Positions 15,025 to 22,961 of a stretch of 64,000 bases of DNA are shown in pieces (positions within the stretch are counted from its first letter, which is position 1; the number at the start of each line of letters is the position of its first letter). The stretch is from Olleya sp. YS (GTDB lineage Bacteria; Bacteroidota; Bacteroidia; Flavobacteriales; Flavobacteriaceae). Position numbers and translations under genes: made by a program. The notes below the pieces were generated by a model, which saw nothing but the letters and a program-made list of their open reading frames with translations, was not told where the DNA came from and did no database searches. The stretch spans positions 1,710,001-1,774,000 of the forward strand of contig NZ_CP121685.1 of NCBI RefSeq assembly GCF_029760915.1. The letters are read 5' to 3'.

Positions 15025-16092
15025 ATGAGTTACAATATATCAATAACCAAAGTTCAGCAATCTAAAGTTGAAAATATCGATTTCAACAATATTCCATTAG
15101 GGACAACTTTTACAGACCACATGTTTGTCTGTGATTACAATAACGGAATATGGGAAAACCCAAGAATAGAACCGTTAGCATTAATTCCAACACATCCAGC
15201 AGCTATGGCTTTGCATTATGGTCAGGCTATTTTTGAAGGTATGAAAGCAACAGTTGATGGTGAAGGTAATCCAATGTTGTTTAGAGCCAATAAAAATGCT
15301 GCTCGATTGAACACAAGTTCAGACAGAATGGGAATGCCAAACTTTCCTGAAGATTTATTTGTAGAAGGTTTAAAACAATTGGTTGATTTAGAACGTAATT
15401 GGATTCCGCCTACAGATGGAAGTGCTTTGTATTTAAGACCTTTTATGTATGCAGACGAGCCATTTATTGGTATGCGTGCAGCTACTCATTTTAAGTTTAT
15501 AATCATGGCTTCACCAGCTGGACCATTTTTTAGTAAGCGCATAAAACTATGGGCAGAAAAACAATATATACGTGCAGCAAATGGTGGAACAGGAGAAGCT
15601 AAAGCAGCAGGAAATTATGCAGCAGCTATACGTCCAACCGAATTAGCAAAAGCAAAAGGCTATGACCAAGTGTTGTGGTTAGACGCAGTAGAACATAAGT
15701 ATATTCAGGAAGTGGGAACGATGAATATCTTCTTTAAAATCGGTGGAAAATTCATTACTCCAAAACGTGATGGTTCTATTTTAGATGGTATTACACGTAT
15801 GAGCGTTATAGATGTTTTAAGAGATAAAGGATTTGAAGTTGTCGAGCGCGCAATCACGATTGACGAAATTAAAGAAGCTTCTAAAAGCAATACACTAGAA
15901 GAAGCTTTTGGAACAGGAACAGCAGTTGGTATTGCTTACATTCAAGAAATTGGTGTTGATGGTGAAACCATCCACGTATCTAATGAAAGTCCAGTAGGTT
16001 TGGAAGTGAATGATACTTTAAACGCTATAAAAACAGGTAAGATTGAAGATAAATTTGGGTGGATGATTAAGGTTGAAAAAGAATTAGCTTAA
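15025..16092 (+). CDS. ilvE: Branched-chain amino acid aminotransferase
   Basis: A 355-residue PLP-dependent fold-type IV transaminase of the longer, mitochondrial-like type. It converts Leu, Ile and Val with 2-oxoglutarate to their keto acids. The PLP-binding Lys is about residue 193 in GTGEAKAAGNYA. Other family marks are PTHPAAMALHYGQAIFEGMKA, YLRPFMYADEPFIG, KYIQEVGTMNIFF and EEAFGTGTAVGI. I start at ATG 15025 (MSYNISITKV); the ATG at 15004 lies in the terminal arm of a palindromic repeat. It is flanked by E2 and E1, so the keto acids made here feed directly into the dehydrogenase complex. Confidence 0.93.
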   Translation: MSYNISITKVQQSKVENIDFNNIPLGTTFTDHMFVCDYNNGIWENPRIEPLALIPTHPAAMALHYGQAIFEGMKATVDGEGNPMLFRANKNAARLNTSSDRMGMPNFPEDLFVEGLKQLVDLERNWIPPTDGSALYLRPFMYADEPFIGMRAATHFKFIIMASPAGPFFSKRIKLWAEKQYIRAANGGTGEAKAAGNYAAAIRPTELAKAKGYDQVLWLDAVEHKYIQEVGTMNIFFKIGGKFITPKRDGSILDGITRMSVIDVLRDKGFEVVERAITIDEIKEASKSNTLEEAFGTGTAVGIAYIQEIGVDGETIHVSNESPVGLEVNDTLNAIKTGKIEDKFGWMIKVEKELA

Positions 16093-16104
16093 AACATAAC
16101 CTCA

Positions 16105-16146
16105 CTTCGAGTGATTTGTGAGGTACGAACAAATTGTATCGAGAAG
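16105..16146. repeat. Palindromic repeat (CTTCGAG...TATCGAGAAG)
   Basis: Opens CTTCGAGTGATTTGTG and closes AAATTGTATCGAGAAG. It has the same design as the outer element at 3548-3610 but a different filling (AGGTACGAAC). It lies in the ilvE-E1 gap. Confidence 0.75.
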
Positions 16147-16177
16147 CCACAATAAAAGAATAAATACAATTAATGAG

Positions 16178-16198
16178 ATTTCCACTTTCGTGGGAAAT
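16178..16198. repeat. Palindromic repeat (ATTTCCAC-TTTC-GTGGGAAAT)
   Basis: A reverse-orientation relative of 2428-2447 with one extra G in the right arm. The ATG at 16173, five bases before the left arm, creates a false start that would put the repeat at the N-terminus of E1. Confidence 0.75.
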
Positions 16199-16202
16199 GA
16201 AT

Positions 16203-18299
16203 ATGAAAAAAAATATACTAGAAAAAGGATTTTCAAAACTCTGCATAGCAAAAGCTATGGCAGAACTATATGAAGCTAATTTTAAACAAGTTTCAAAATA
16301 TGTACACGCAACATCAAGAGGTCATGAAGCTATTCAGATTGCTTTAGGCTTACAATTATTACCTCAAGATTATGCGTTTCCTTATTACAGAGATGATGCA
16401 ATGTTATTATCATTTGGATTAGAACCTTATGATTTAATGTTGCAATTATTAGCAAAAAAAGACGATCCGTTTTCTGGAGGAAGAACCTATTATTCGCATC
16501 CAAGTTTAAAAGATGATGATAAACCAAAAATCCCACACCAATCTTCAGCAACAGGTATGCAAGCCATACCTGCAACAGGTGTTGCAATGGGAATGCAGTA
16601 TAAAGAATTACAAGGTTTAGATAACCTCTCGACTACGCTCGAGGAGACAATCACTGTCCGTTCGAGCGCAGTCGAGAACTCTCTAAAACCAATCACAGTT
16701 TGCTCACTTGGCGACGCATCAGTTACTGAAGGTGAAATCGCAGAAGCCTTCCAAATGGCAGCTTTAAAACAAATGCCCATTTTGTATTTGGTACAAGATA
16801 ATGGTTGGGATATTTCTGCAAATGAAGCAGAAACTAGAGCGCAAAATGCCTATGAATATGCACAAGGTTTTCATGGACTTGAAGCTATTTCTATTGATGG
16901 AGCAAACTTTACAGAAAGCTATGAAGCTTTAGAAAAAGTAATTAAAACAATAAGAACAGAACGTCGTCCATTTTTGGTTCACGCTAAAGTACCTTTGTTA
17001 AATCATCATACTTCTGGAGTTAGAATGGAATGGTATCGTGATGATTTAGAGGAAGCACGTTCTCGCGACCCATATCCAGTGTTAAAGCAGCAGCTATTAG
17101 ATGCTGGTTTCAGTGAAAAGGAAGTCGAAGCGATAGAACATTCCGCAAAAGTGAAAGTGCAATTAGATTTTGAAAAAGCGTTACAAGCAGAAGACCCAAA
17201 ACCTGAAGATTTATTTACTCACGATTTTGCGCCAACACCAATCACAGAAGAAAAAGGAACTCGTGCACCAGAAGGTGCCGAAAAAGTCGTAATGGTAGAT
17301 TGCGCATTATTTGCGGTTGAGGAGTTAATGCGAAAGCATAAAGAGTGTTTACTATACGGACAAGATGTTGGCGGACGATTGGGTGGTGTGTTTAGAGAAG
17401 CAGCAACATTGGCTCAAAAATTTGGAGATGATCGTGTGTTTAACACACCAATACAAGAAGCTTTTATTGTTGGGTCAACAGTTGGCATGAGCGCAGTAGG
17501 ATTAAAGCCAATAGTTGAGGTTCAGTTTGCAGATTATATTTGGCCTGGATTAAATCAGTTATTTACAGAAGTTAGTAGAAGCTGTTATTTATCAAACGGA
17601 AAATGGCCAGTTTCTATGATTTTACGTGTGCCAATTGGTGCATACGGAAGTGGTGGACCATATCATTCGTCATCTGTAGAAAGTGTAATTACTAATATTC
17701 GTGGTATAAAAATCGCTTACCCTAGTAATGGAGCCGATTTAAAAGGCTTGATGAAAGCAGCGTATTACGATCCAAATCCAGTGGTTATATTAGAGCATAA
17801 AGGATTATATTGGTCAAAAGTACCAGGAACACAAGGCGCAACATCTATTGAGCCAAGCGAAGATTACGTGTTACCCTTTGGTAAAGCTTGGGTTTTACAA
17901 GAAATTTGGAAACAAGAGAACGTAGAAACCTTAACCATTGTTACTTACGGAATGGGAGTCCATTGGGCTTACAATGCGTCTGGAGAATTAGATATGCGCG
18001 ACCAAATTGAAATTATTGATTTACGTACCTTATTTCCTTTAGATGAAGACACAATCATGAAATCGGTTAAAAAAACAAGTAAATGTTTAGTGGTTACAGA
18101 AGAACCTTCAAATAATAGTTTTGCAAGAGCTTTAGCTGGTAAAATTCAAGAAGAGTGCTTTAAGTTTTTAGATGCTCCTGTTATGACTATTGGTAGCGAG
18201 AATATGCCAGCTATTCCTTTAAATTCTACTTTAGAGCAAACCATGATTCCTTCTACAGAAAAAGTGAAAGCTAAAATTCAAACTCTGATTAATTATTAA
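16203..18299 (+). CDS. Branched-chain 2-oxo acid dehydrogenase E1, alpha-beta fusion, with two translated palindromic repeats
   Basis: A 698-residue fused E1. The alpha half (1 to about 330) holds the phosphate-loop region HQSSATGMQAIPATGVAMGMQ and the thiamin diphosphate motif beginning SLGDASVTEGEIAEAF and ending QDNGWDIS. The beta half (about 355-698) has LYGQDVGGRLGGVF, NTPIQEAFIVGSTVGMSA, ILRVPIGAYGSGGPYHS and VTEEPSNNSF. It decarboxylates branched-chain keto acids and acylates the E2 lipoyl group. The start is ATG 16203 (or 16197); the ATG at 16173 reads through a repeat. Residues about 141-159 come from two head-to-head palindromic repeats just before the ThDP motif. Confidence 0.9.
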   Translation: MKKNILEKGFSKLCIAKAMAELYEANFKQVSKYVHATSRGHEAIQIALGLQLLPQDYAFPYYRDDAMLLSFGLEPYDLMLQLLAKKDDPFSGGRTYYSHPSLKDDDKPKIPHQSSATGMQAIPATGVAMGMQYKELQGLDNLSTTLEETITVRSSAVENSLKPITVCSLGDASVTEGEIAEAFQMAALKQMPILYLVQDNGWDISANEAETRAQNAYEYAQGFHGLEAISIDGANFTESYEALEKVIKTIRTERRPFLVHAKVPLLNHHTSGVRMEWYRDDLEEARSRDPYPVLKQQLLDAGFSEKEVEAIEHSAKVKVQLDFEKALQAEDPKPEDLFTHDFAPTPITEEKGTRAPEGAEKVVMVDCALFAVEELMRKHKECLLYGQDVGGRLGGVFREAATLAQKFGDDRVFNTPIQEAFIVGSTVGMSAVGLKPIVEVQFADYIWPGLNQLFTEVSRSCYLSNGKWPVSMILRVPIGAYGSGGPYHSSSVESVITNIRGIKIAYPSNGADLKGLMKAAYYDPNPVVILEHKGLYWSKVPGTQGATSIEPSEDYVLPFGKAWVLQEIWKQENVETLTIVTYGMGVHWAYNASGELDMRDQIEIIDLRTLFPLDEDTIMKSVKKTSKCLVVTEEPSNNSFARALAGKIQEECFKFLDAPVMTIGSENMPAIPLNSTLEQTMIPSTEKVKAKIQTLINY
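16625..16648. repeat. Palindromic repeat inside E1, first of two
   Basis: Opens CCTCTCGACTACG and closes CTCGAGGAGAC, matching 21758-21781 and 27249-27272 except for one base in the centre. It is read in frame as LSTTLEE. Confidence 0.85.
16655..16679. repeat. Palindromic repeat inside E1, second of two
   Basis: Opens GTCCGTTCGAGCG and closes CAGTCGAGAAC. It is read as VRSSAVEN, nearly the same peptide as the insert in the E2 linker. It lies 6 bases after the first element, in opposite orientation. Confidence 0.85.
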
Positions 18300-18345
18300 T
18301 AGAACGATTTAACGTCATTTTTAAATGTTGTTTCAATCTACTTAG

Positions 18346-18353
18346 TATATTTG
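18346..18353 (+). promoter_or_regulatory. -7 box before the tatA-like gene
   Basis: TATATTTG, a perfect TAnnTTTG match, ends only 4 bases before the ATG at 18358. A transcript starting at the usual distance would be leaderless or start at the initiation codon. A TTG at 18328 is closer than the usual -33 spacing. Confidence 0.45.
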
Positions 18354-18357
18354 TAGC

Positions 18358-18645
18358 ATGATTAACGTAACAACATTTTTATTTATTAGTGGTGGCGAAA
18401 TTATCTTTATTTTGCTCATCGTTGTTATGGTTTTTGGTGCCAAAAATATTCCTGAAATTGCACGAGGATTAGGTAAAGGGATGCGTACTTTAAAAGACGC
18501 AACTAATGACATTAAAACCGAAATCACTAAATCTGCAGAGCGTAACGGTCTGGATACTAGTATTACACAAGACGTAAACGAAGAACTTAAAAAAGTTAAA
18601 GACGATCTGGAAGACTTCACTGGATCTGTACGTCGTAAATTATAG
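18358..18645 (+). CDS. tatA: TatA/E-type twin-arginine translocase subunit
   Basis: A 95-residue protein: one N-terminal membrane helix (about 12-28, EIIFILLIVVMVFGAKNIP), the FG-x-x-x-IP hinge, an amphipathic helix (EIARGLGKGMRTLKDATNDIK) and a charged tail. This is the TatA/TatE architecture for export of folded proteins. It could also be TatB-like, but the FGAKNIPEIARGLGKG hinge fits TatA. It stands alone, without tatC nearby, which is common in Bacteroidota. Confidence 0.87.
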   Translation: MINVTTFLFISGGEIIFILLIVVMVFGAKNIPEIARGLGKGMRTLKDATNDIKTEITKSAERNGLDTSITQDVNEELKKVKDDLEDFTGSVRRKL

Positions 18646-18656
18646 TTTAATTATTT

Positions 18657-18745
18657 GGGCGTTACCACAAGGGTCGCGTCATCCGTTATATCTTTTTTTG
18701 CCATATATGCCAGCAAAAAAAGGATGTCACTTCTACCGCTAACGC
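18657..18745. repeat. Long imperfect hairpin, dispersed-repeat type
   Basis: An 89-base imperfect palindrome. Outer arms are GCGTTA (18659-18664) and TAACGC, middle arms CATCC (18680-18684) and GGATG (18722-18726), inner arms TTTTTTTGC (18693-18701) and GCAAAAAAA (18713-18721), with an 11-base loop. It is more GC-rich than its flanks. I recall similar GCGTTA...CTAACGC hairpins from other flavobacterial intergenic regions, but cannot verify this here. It is the only notable content of the 250-base tatA-peptidase gap. Confidence 0.6.
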
Positions 18746-18895
18746 AATACACAACTACATTAAACTTCATGTTTATAATTTAAAACTATCAATTTAATAC
18801 CAAACACATAGTTTGTTTATTAATTCATCATTTTTGTTAACTTTTTTTTAAGAATAATTTATATATTTAAGCATCAACCTTAAACTATATAAAAA

Positions 18896-20413
18896 ATGAG
18901 AAAACCATTACTAAAGCTATCATTACTTTTGGTAGTATTTACTGTATTTAATGCTTGTCAAAATGAAACCTATTTAGACCATCCAGAAGAGGATGCCAAA
19001 AGCATCAATCAAGAAGAGGCATTAACAATCCCTGAGATTAATGCAATTATTAACGAGAGTATATCTACAACTGGTACTTTTGATTGGAAAGATGCCACAC
19101 CACACACACTTTGGAGTGCAGTAATTAGAGGTAATAATATTTTAACTATTGGATATGGTAATGAAGACGAAAGTTTTGCAGAAGTCAAAACAGAACGATT
19201 AAAATCCACATTAGATAATATTTTGCAACTTGTAGAAGCCAATGAAGGTTTTGAACGAAGTGAAAAAACAGTTTATGAGCATGAGATTATAAACGTAGTA
19301 GATGTAAAAGTGGAACAATTTTCGACCATAAAACTACTATTAAATAGTGATGGTATTAGGTATTTAGAACCTAATGGATACAATCATTACGAGACTGTAA
19401 ATAATGCACGTTCTAGTTCTGGATGCGATAAAGGCGCAGATTACATAAATCCTGCGCATTACACGACTACTAGTCCAAACAATGCACAAATCTCTTGGCA
19501 TTTTAATGAGCATAATATTCCTGCTGCATGGAACTATAGTACTGGATCTGGAGTTACTATTGGATTAATAGATACAGGTGTGTCAGCTTCACAATCATTA
19601 CTAAACGGAAATGGATTTAAAGATGGCTATTCATCTAACTCTAGATACATTCAAAAATACGGAACCTTTATAGATTCTAATTGGTGGTGGTCTAGTAATT
19701 ATGATGGACCACATGATAAGTGTGGACATGGTACAGCTATGGCTTCTGCTATGGCAGCACCACGAAACGATAACGGAATGCCAGTTGGTGTGGCATACAA
19801 TGCCAATCTAGTTGCTTATAGAGCAACAGAAGATGTGTTGTTAAACGACTATCATGAGCGTAAAGGTGTATCTAAAGCATTAACACAATTAGGTAACAGA
19901 AGTGATGTAAAAATTATTTCTATGTCTATTGGTTATGTGTGGTCTATCGGAAACATAAAGGATGCAGTGCGTTATGCTTACAGTAAAGGAAAATTAATCT
20001 TTGCAGCAGGAGGAACGTCGACTAGTTTTACTAATGGTTTTGGAGTGATATTTCCAGCAACTATGAGCGAGACTGTTGCAGTTACTGGAGTAGATGATGG
20101 ACCAAATTATGACAGATGTGATACGTGCCATAGTGGTAGTAAAATAGATTTTACCATTATTATGGAAGGAGATAACAACACTAGCAAAGCACCTCCAGTA
20201 TTAGGGTTTTATAATGGAGATAGACGTTATACAGGTGGATCATCTGTAGCAACAGCCACTACAGCTGGTATTGCAGCATTGGTATGGTCAAGATATCCTT
20301 CTTGGTCAAGAACACAAGTGTTAAACAGATTAAAGCAATCTGCAGAATTTTATCCTTATAAAAACAGTAGTTTTGGATATGGTAATATAGATGCTTTACA
20401 GGCTGTACAATAA
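18896..20413 (+). CDS. S8 family (subtilisin-like) serine peptidase, lipoprotein
   Basis: A 505-residue secreted protease. The N-terminus is a lipoprotein signal (LLLVVFTVFNAC, lipid Cys at about residue 21). A propeptide-like region of about 160 residues follows, then the S8 domain: Asp in VTIGLIDTGVS (about 226), His in CGHGTAMASAMA (about 278), Ser in GGSSVATATTAG (about 447). A GKLIFAAGGTS segment supplies the oxyanion region. There is no T9SS sorting domain. It is probably membrane-anchored in the envelope and degrades extracellular or periplasmic peptides. A strong terminator follows. No perfect promoter box was found upstream. Confidence 0.88.
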   Translation: MRKPLLKLSLLLVVFTVFNACQNETYLDHPEEDAKSINQEEALTIPEINAIINESISTTGTFDWKDATPHTLWSAVIRGNNILTIGYGNEDESFAEVKTERLKSTLDNILQLVEANEGFERSEKTVYEHEIINVVDVKVEQFSTIKLLLNSDGIRYLEPNGYNHYETVNNARSSSGCDKGADYINPAHYTTTSPNNAQISWHFNEHNIPAAWNYSTGSGVTIGLIDTGVSASQSLLNGNGFKDGYSSNSRYIQKYGTFIDSNWWWSSNYDGPHDKCGHGTAMASAMAAPRNDNGMPVGVAYNANLVAYRATEDVLLNDYHERKGVSKALTQLGNRSDVKIISMSIGYVWSIGNIKDAVRYAYSKGKLIFAAGGTSTSFTNGFGVIFPATMSETVAVTGVDDGPNYDRCDTCHSGSKIDFTIIMEGDNNTSKAPPVLGFYNGDRRYTGGSSVATATTAGIAALVWSRYPSWSRTQVLNRLKQSAEFYPYKNSSFGYGNIDALQAVQ

Positions 20414-20432
20414 AACCTGAAATTTAAAAATG

Positions 20433-20463
20433 AAAAAGCCTCTCTATTTAGAGAGGCTTTTTT
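20433..20463 (+). terminator. Intrinsic terminator after the S8 peptidase
   Basis: AAAAAGCCTCTC-tattta-GAGAGGCTTTTTT: a GC-containing stem flanked by A and T runs, 20 bases after the stop. The A run on the left makes it able to work in both directions, also serving the convergent gene at 20499. Confidence 0.9.
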
Positions 20464-20498
20464 GTTTTTTTGAGGATCGTTTAACGCTTTTTGTTTTC

Positions 20499-20978
20499 TT
20501 ATTCTGGCCAATTTATTGTTTCATTATCTTTAAATAAAGGACTTACTTGAATTTCAGATAATTTATTATTATCAAACCAAAAATTAATTCCTAAAGAGTC
20601 TGAAGAATATAATTCATGAGTTGGATTTTCAAGAGTTGACATATCCTCATATTCAATATCAATTATTTTAAGATTTTTTAATTCCGATAATGTTTCGTTT
20701 TTATTTTGTCCAATAAATATCTTATTTTCAAATAGGTAAGTTTTAGATTCTATAGTTATCAAACAAAGCCTCCAATCCTCTTCTTCATCAAAAGAAATAT
20801 TCAGTCCTAAATCTTTATAATACCATATTTCCGTTAAATCTTTTTCAGTATTTGAATAGGAATATTTTTCAAAATCATCAGGTTCACCTAATATTTTTTT
20901 TGCTTGATCTTTTGATACTCCAAATTTAAGTTCGCCGACTCCAATTCCAGTTTTTATTTTTTTAAAAATTTGTTTCAT
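20499..20978 (-). CDS. Hypothetical protein, 159 residues
   Basis: I do not recognise the family with confidence. It has no signal peptide or membrane helix, and is acidic. The opening KTGIGVGELKFGVSKDQAKKILGEPDDF resembles the SmpA/BamE-like pattern in which a short helix is followed by LGEPD, but in a cytosolic context. The rest alternates predicted strands (LTEIWYYKDLGLNISFDEEEDWRL, then SLGINFWFDNNKLSEIQVSP). This style is common in small flavobacterial accessory proteins, including immunity-type ones, but nothing nearby suggests a toxin. It stands alone between two convergently or divergently spaced genes. Confidence 0.65.
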   Translation of the reverse strand: MKQIFKKIKTGIGVGELKFGVSKDQAKKILGEPDDFEKYSYSNTEKDLTEIWYYKDLGLNISFDEEEDWRLCLITIESKTYLFENKIFIGQNKNETLSELKNLKIIDIEYEDMSTLENPTHELYSSDSLGINFWFDNNKLSEIQVSPLFKDNETINWPE

Positions 20979-21090
20979 TGGTGTTGGTTTTCTTAAATGA
21001 TATACAACTTATTTAATTCTACAAGCTCAGCACTGATGTTTTTTATCAATCGTTAAACGAAGTTAGTTGATTTTTTTAATTAAGTCAAGT

Positions 21091-21732
21091 TTACACTTTT
21101 CTACTAATCGTCAATCCATCACGTATTGGTAGTAACACAGTTTCAATACGTTTATCTTGTTTTAAAAGCATATTAAACTCTAGCACTGCTTTTGTAGAAG
21201 TATCTTTATCGTCTAAAGGCTCTATCACTTTTCCGTGCCACAACACATTGTCTGATAGTATAATTCCGCCAGAATTTAGCTTGTCAATTACTAAATGAAA
21301 ATAATTAACATAATTAGGCTTATCTGCATCTATAAATACCAAGTCAAAAGTGTTATCTAGCGTTGGTATTATATCTATTGCAGGTCCTAAATGTTGATGT
21401 ATTTGAGGTCCAAAATCAGACTTATCAAAATATTTACGCTGAAAATCTACTAATTCTTCATTAACATCAATGGTATGTATTTCGCCTTCAGATTGTAATC
21501 CTTCTGCTAAACACAAAGTAGCGTAACCTGTAAAAGTCCCTAGTTCTAGTATGGTTTTTGGTCTTATTAATTTAGAAATCATGCTTAACACTCGACCTTG
21601 ATATGGTCCTGATAGCATGATAGGTTGTAATATTTTTTGGTAGGTTTCTCTAGTTAATTGTTGCAATAATTCTGGCTCTTCTTGACTATGAGCAACAACA
21701 TACTCGTCTAATTTTTCTGGTAAAAAATACAT
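21091..21732 (-). CDS. Class I O-methyltransferase, caffeoyl-CoA OMT type
   Basis: A 213-residue SAM-dependent methyltransferase of the cation-dependent catechol/caffeoyl-CoA OMT type. The SAM site is ILELGTFTGYATLCLAEGL (about 62-80); metal ligands are in DLVFIDADKPNYVNY and DNVLWHGKV. It is the last gene of the kynurenine cluster, 55 bases after the decarboxylase gene, with a palindromic repeat between. A possible substrate is the catechol-like 3-hydroxyanthranilate or a related aromatic, but that is a guess from position; such genes also occur alone. Confidence 0.88.
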   Translation of the reverse strand: MYFLPEKLDEYVVAHSQEEPELLQQLTRETYQKILQPIMLSGPYQGRVLSMISKLIRPKTILELGTFTGYATLCLAEGLQSEGEIHTIDVNEELVDFQRKYFDKSDFGPQIHQHLGPAIDIIPTLDNTFDLVFIDADKPNYVNYFHLVIDKLNSGGIILSDNVLWHGKVIEPLDDKDTSTKAVLEFNMLLKQDKRIETVLLPIRDGLTISRKV

Positions 21733-21757
21733 TTAATAAAATATTATTTCTTTTAAA

Positions 21758-21781
21758 CCTCTCGACTGCGCTCGAGGAGAC
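21758..21781. repeat. Palindromic repeat (CCTCTCGACTGCG...CTCGAGGAGAC)
   Basis: Identical to 27249-27272 and nearly identical to the unit in E1 at 16625-16648. It lies between the ACMS decarboxylase and O-methyltransferase genes. Confidence 0.9.
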
Positions 21782-21787
21782 ATTAAG

Positions 21788-22873
21788 TTATCCTAAGATT
21801 CGTTTTACTAATTTGTCTTTAGCTGCTTGATCATCACCACATAACCATTGGATGACATTGTCTTCCCAAATAGCATCACGTTGTGTTTCAGTAATAATGT
21901 TACGTTGCATTGCTAAATCAAGAATTTTTCCAGGATAGGAGGATTGTTTCTCACTTTCCATTTCTCCTAAAGGATACGGATCGTCTAATCCCATTAGTAC
22001 TTGTTTAGAGGTTTGATTTTTAATTAATAACTCTAATCCACCTGTATCATGGACTAAGGTATCAAAAAAGATGTTTTTGTGTCCTACTGCTTTTCTTGGG
22101 TGACTTTTACCTTCAAATAAATCTGGTCGTCCATCAAAGCCTTGTATACGTCGTCCTAAGTTAATTTGTGCTAATTGTCCACCATGTGCAAAACACGTAC
22201 GCATATTTGGATATTTATCTTGGTAACCATTTAGGGTTAAAAAATGATACGCATCTGCACATTGTGCTAGCATCCAAATTAAATGAAATCGCCAAGACGT
22301 ATTTTCTAATTTTATAAATTTTTCACCATCATACGGATGGATTTCTACTGCTAAATTATATTTATTTGCTAATTCAAAAATCGGCTCGTTTTCCTCATCA
22401 AAAATACAACGCCAAGTCCCAATAGTATCCATATAGTGTGTTGGTAAACATAATAATTGCATGCCTAATTCTTCCACACAACGTTCAATTTCCCAACAAG
22501 CACCTCGCACAAAACCAGGATGCACTACAAATCCACAAGTAAATTTACTTGGATTTTCGTGTTGTACTTTAGCATTAAAATCGTTTTGAAAACGTAAGGC
22601 TTGCTTCATTTCTTCAACGCGCAATCCATTACCATATAGTTGAGACAAGTTTAAGACGACTGCATGGTCAATATTGAAACGCTCCATCCATGCTAATTTT
22701 TCATTTAAAAAGAACGAAGAATCTGTTATTGGTCTGTTCCAATCTTTTTGGAGCATAAATTTTCGGTCTTTATCCACCCAAAAAATACCTTTATCTTTCA
22801 TAAACTGAGGAATTTCCTCTGGATAGGGTAATAAGTGTGAGTGACCGTTAATTCTTAGTTTCCGTTTTTCCAT
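21788..22873 (-). CDS. 2-amino-3-carboxymuconate-6-semialdehyde decarboxylase (amidohydrolase family)
   Basis: A 361-residue zinc-dependent decarboxylase. It takes the unstable product of 3-hydroxyanthranilate dioxygenase to 2-aminomuconate semialdehyde, steering carbon toward catabolism and away from quinolinate and NAD. The metal motif HxH is in INGHSHLLPYPEE. Further conserved pieces are AVVLNLSQLYGNGLR, CGFVVHPGFVRGACWEIER, RTCFAHGGQLAQINLGRR and LMGLDDPYPLGE. I start at ATG 22873 (MEKRKLRINGHSH); the upstream ATG at 22885 lies in a palindromic repeat. Its dioxygenase partner is directly upstream. Confidence 0.9.
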   Translation of the reverse strand: MEKRKLRINGHSHLLPYPEEIPQFMKDKGIFWVDKDRKFMLQKDWNRPITDSSFFLNEKLAWMERFNIDHAVVLNLSQLYGNGLRVEEMKQALRFQNDFNAKVQHENPSKFTCGFVVHPGFVRGACWEIERCVEELGMQLLCLPTHYMDTIGTWRCIFDEENEPIFELANKYNLAVEIHPYDGEKFIKLENTSWRFHLIWMLAQCADAYHFLTLNGYQDKYPNMRTCFAHGGQLAQINLGRRIQGFDGRPDLFEGKSHPRKAVGHKNIFFDTLVHDTGGLELLIKNQTSKQVLMGLDDPYPLGEMESEKQSSYPGKILDLAMQRNIITETQRDAIWEDNVIQWLCGDDQAAKDKLVKRILG

Positions 22874-22880
22874 ATTTATT

Positions 22881-22910
22881 GTCATTGCGAGCCTTTTGGC
22901 GTGGCAATCT
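22881..22910. repeat. Palindromic repeat (GTCATTGCGAGCC-TTTT-GGC...GGCAATCT)
   Basis: Arms ATTGC and GCAAT with an inner GCC-TTTT-GGC hairpin. Its GTCATTGC end supplies the false ATG (minus strand, 22885) before the decarboxylase. It is paired with a second unit at 22920-22951. Confidence 0.8.
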
Positions 22911-22919
22911 TTTTATAAA

Positions 22920-22951
22920 GAGATTAATTCGTCATACTTCCTCGTAATGAC
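22920..22951. repeat. Palindromic repeat (GAGATTAA...GTAATGAC)
   Basis: Contains GTCATACTTCCTCG and closes GTAATGAC. It is a relative of 14975-15008 and stands back to back with 22881-22910 in the gap between dioxygenase and decarboxylase. Confidence 0.65.
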
Positions 22952-22961
22952 GACTTTAATT

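Noticed and set aside
18657-18745. The long hairpin as an integron attC site or cassette array
   Set aside because: The outer ends do not carry both full RYYYAAC/GTTRRRY core sites, there is only one copy, and no integrase or cassette-like genes are nearby.
20477-21060. Flanking 10-mers as terminal repeats of an insertion sequence
   Set aside because: The enclosed gene is not transposase-like and no target duplication is visible.
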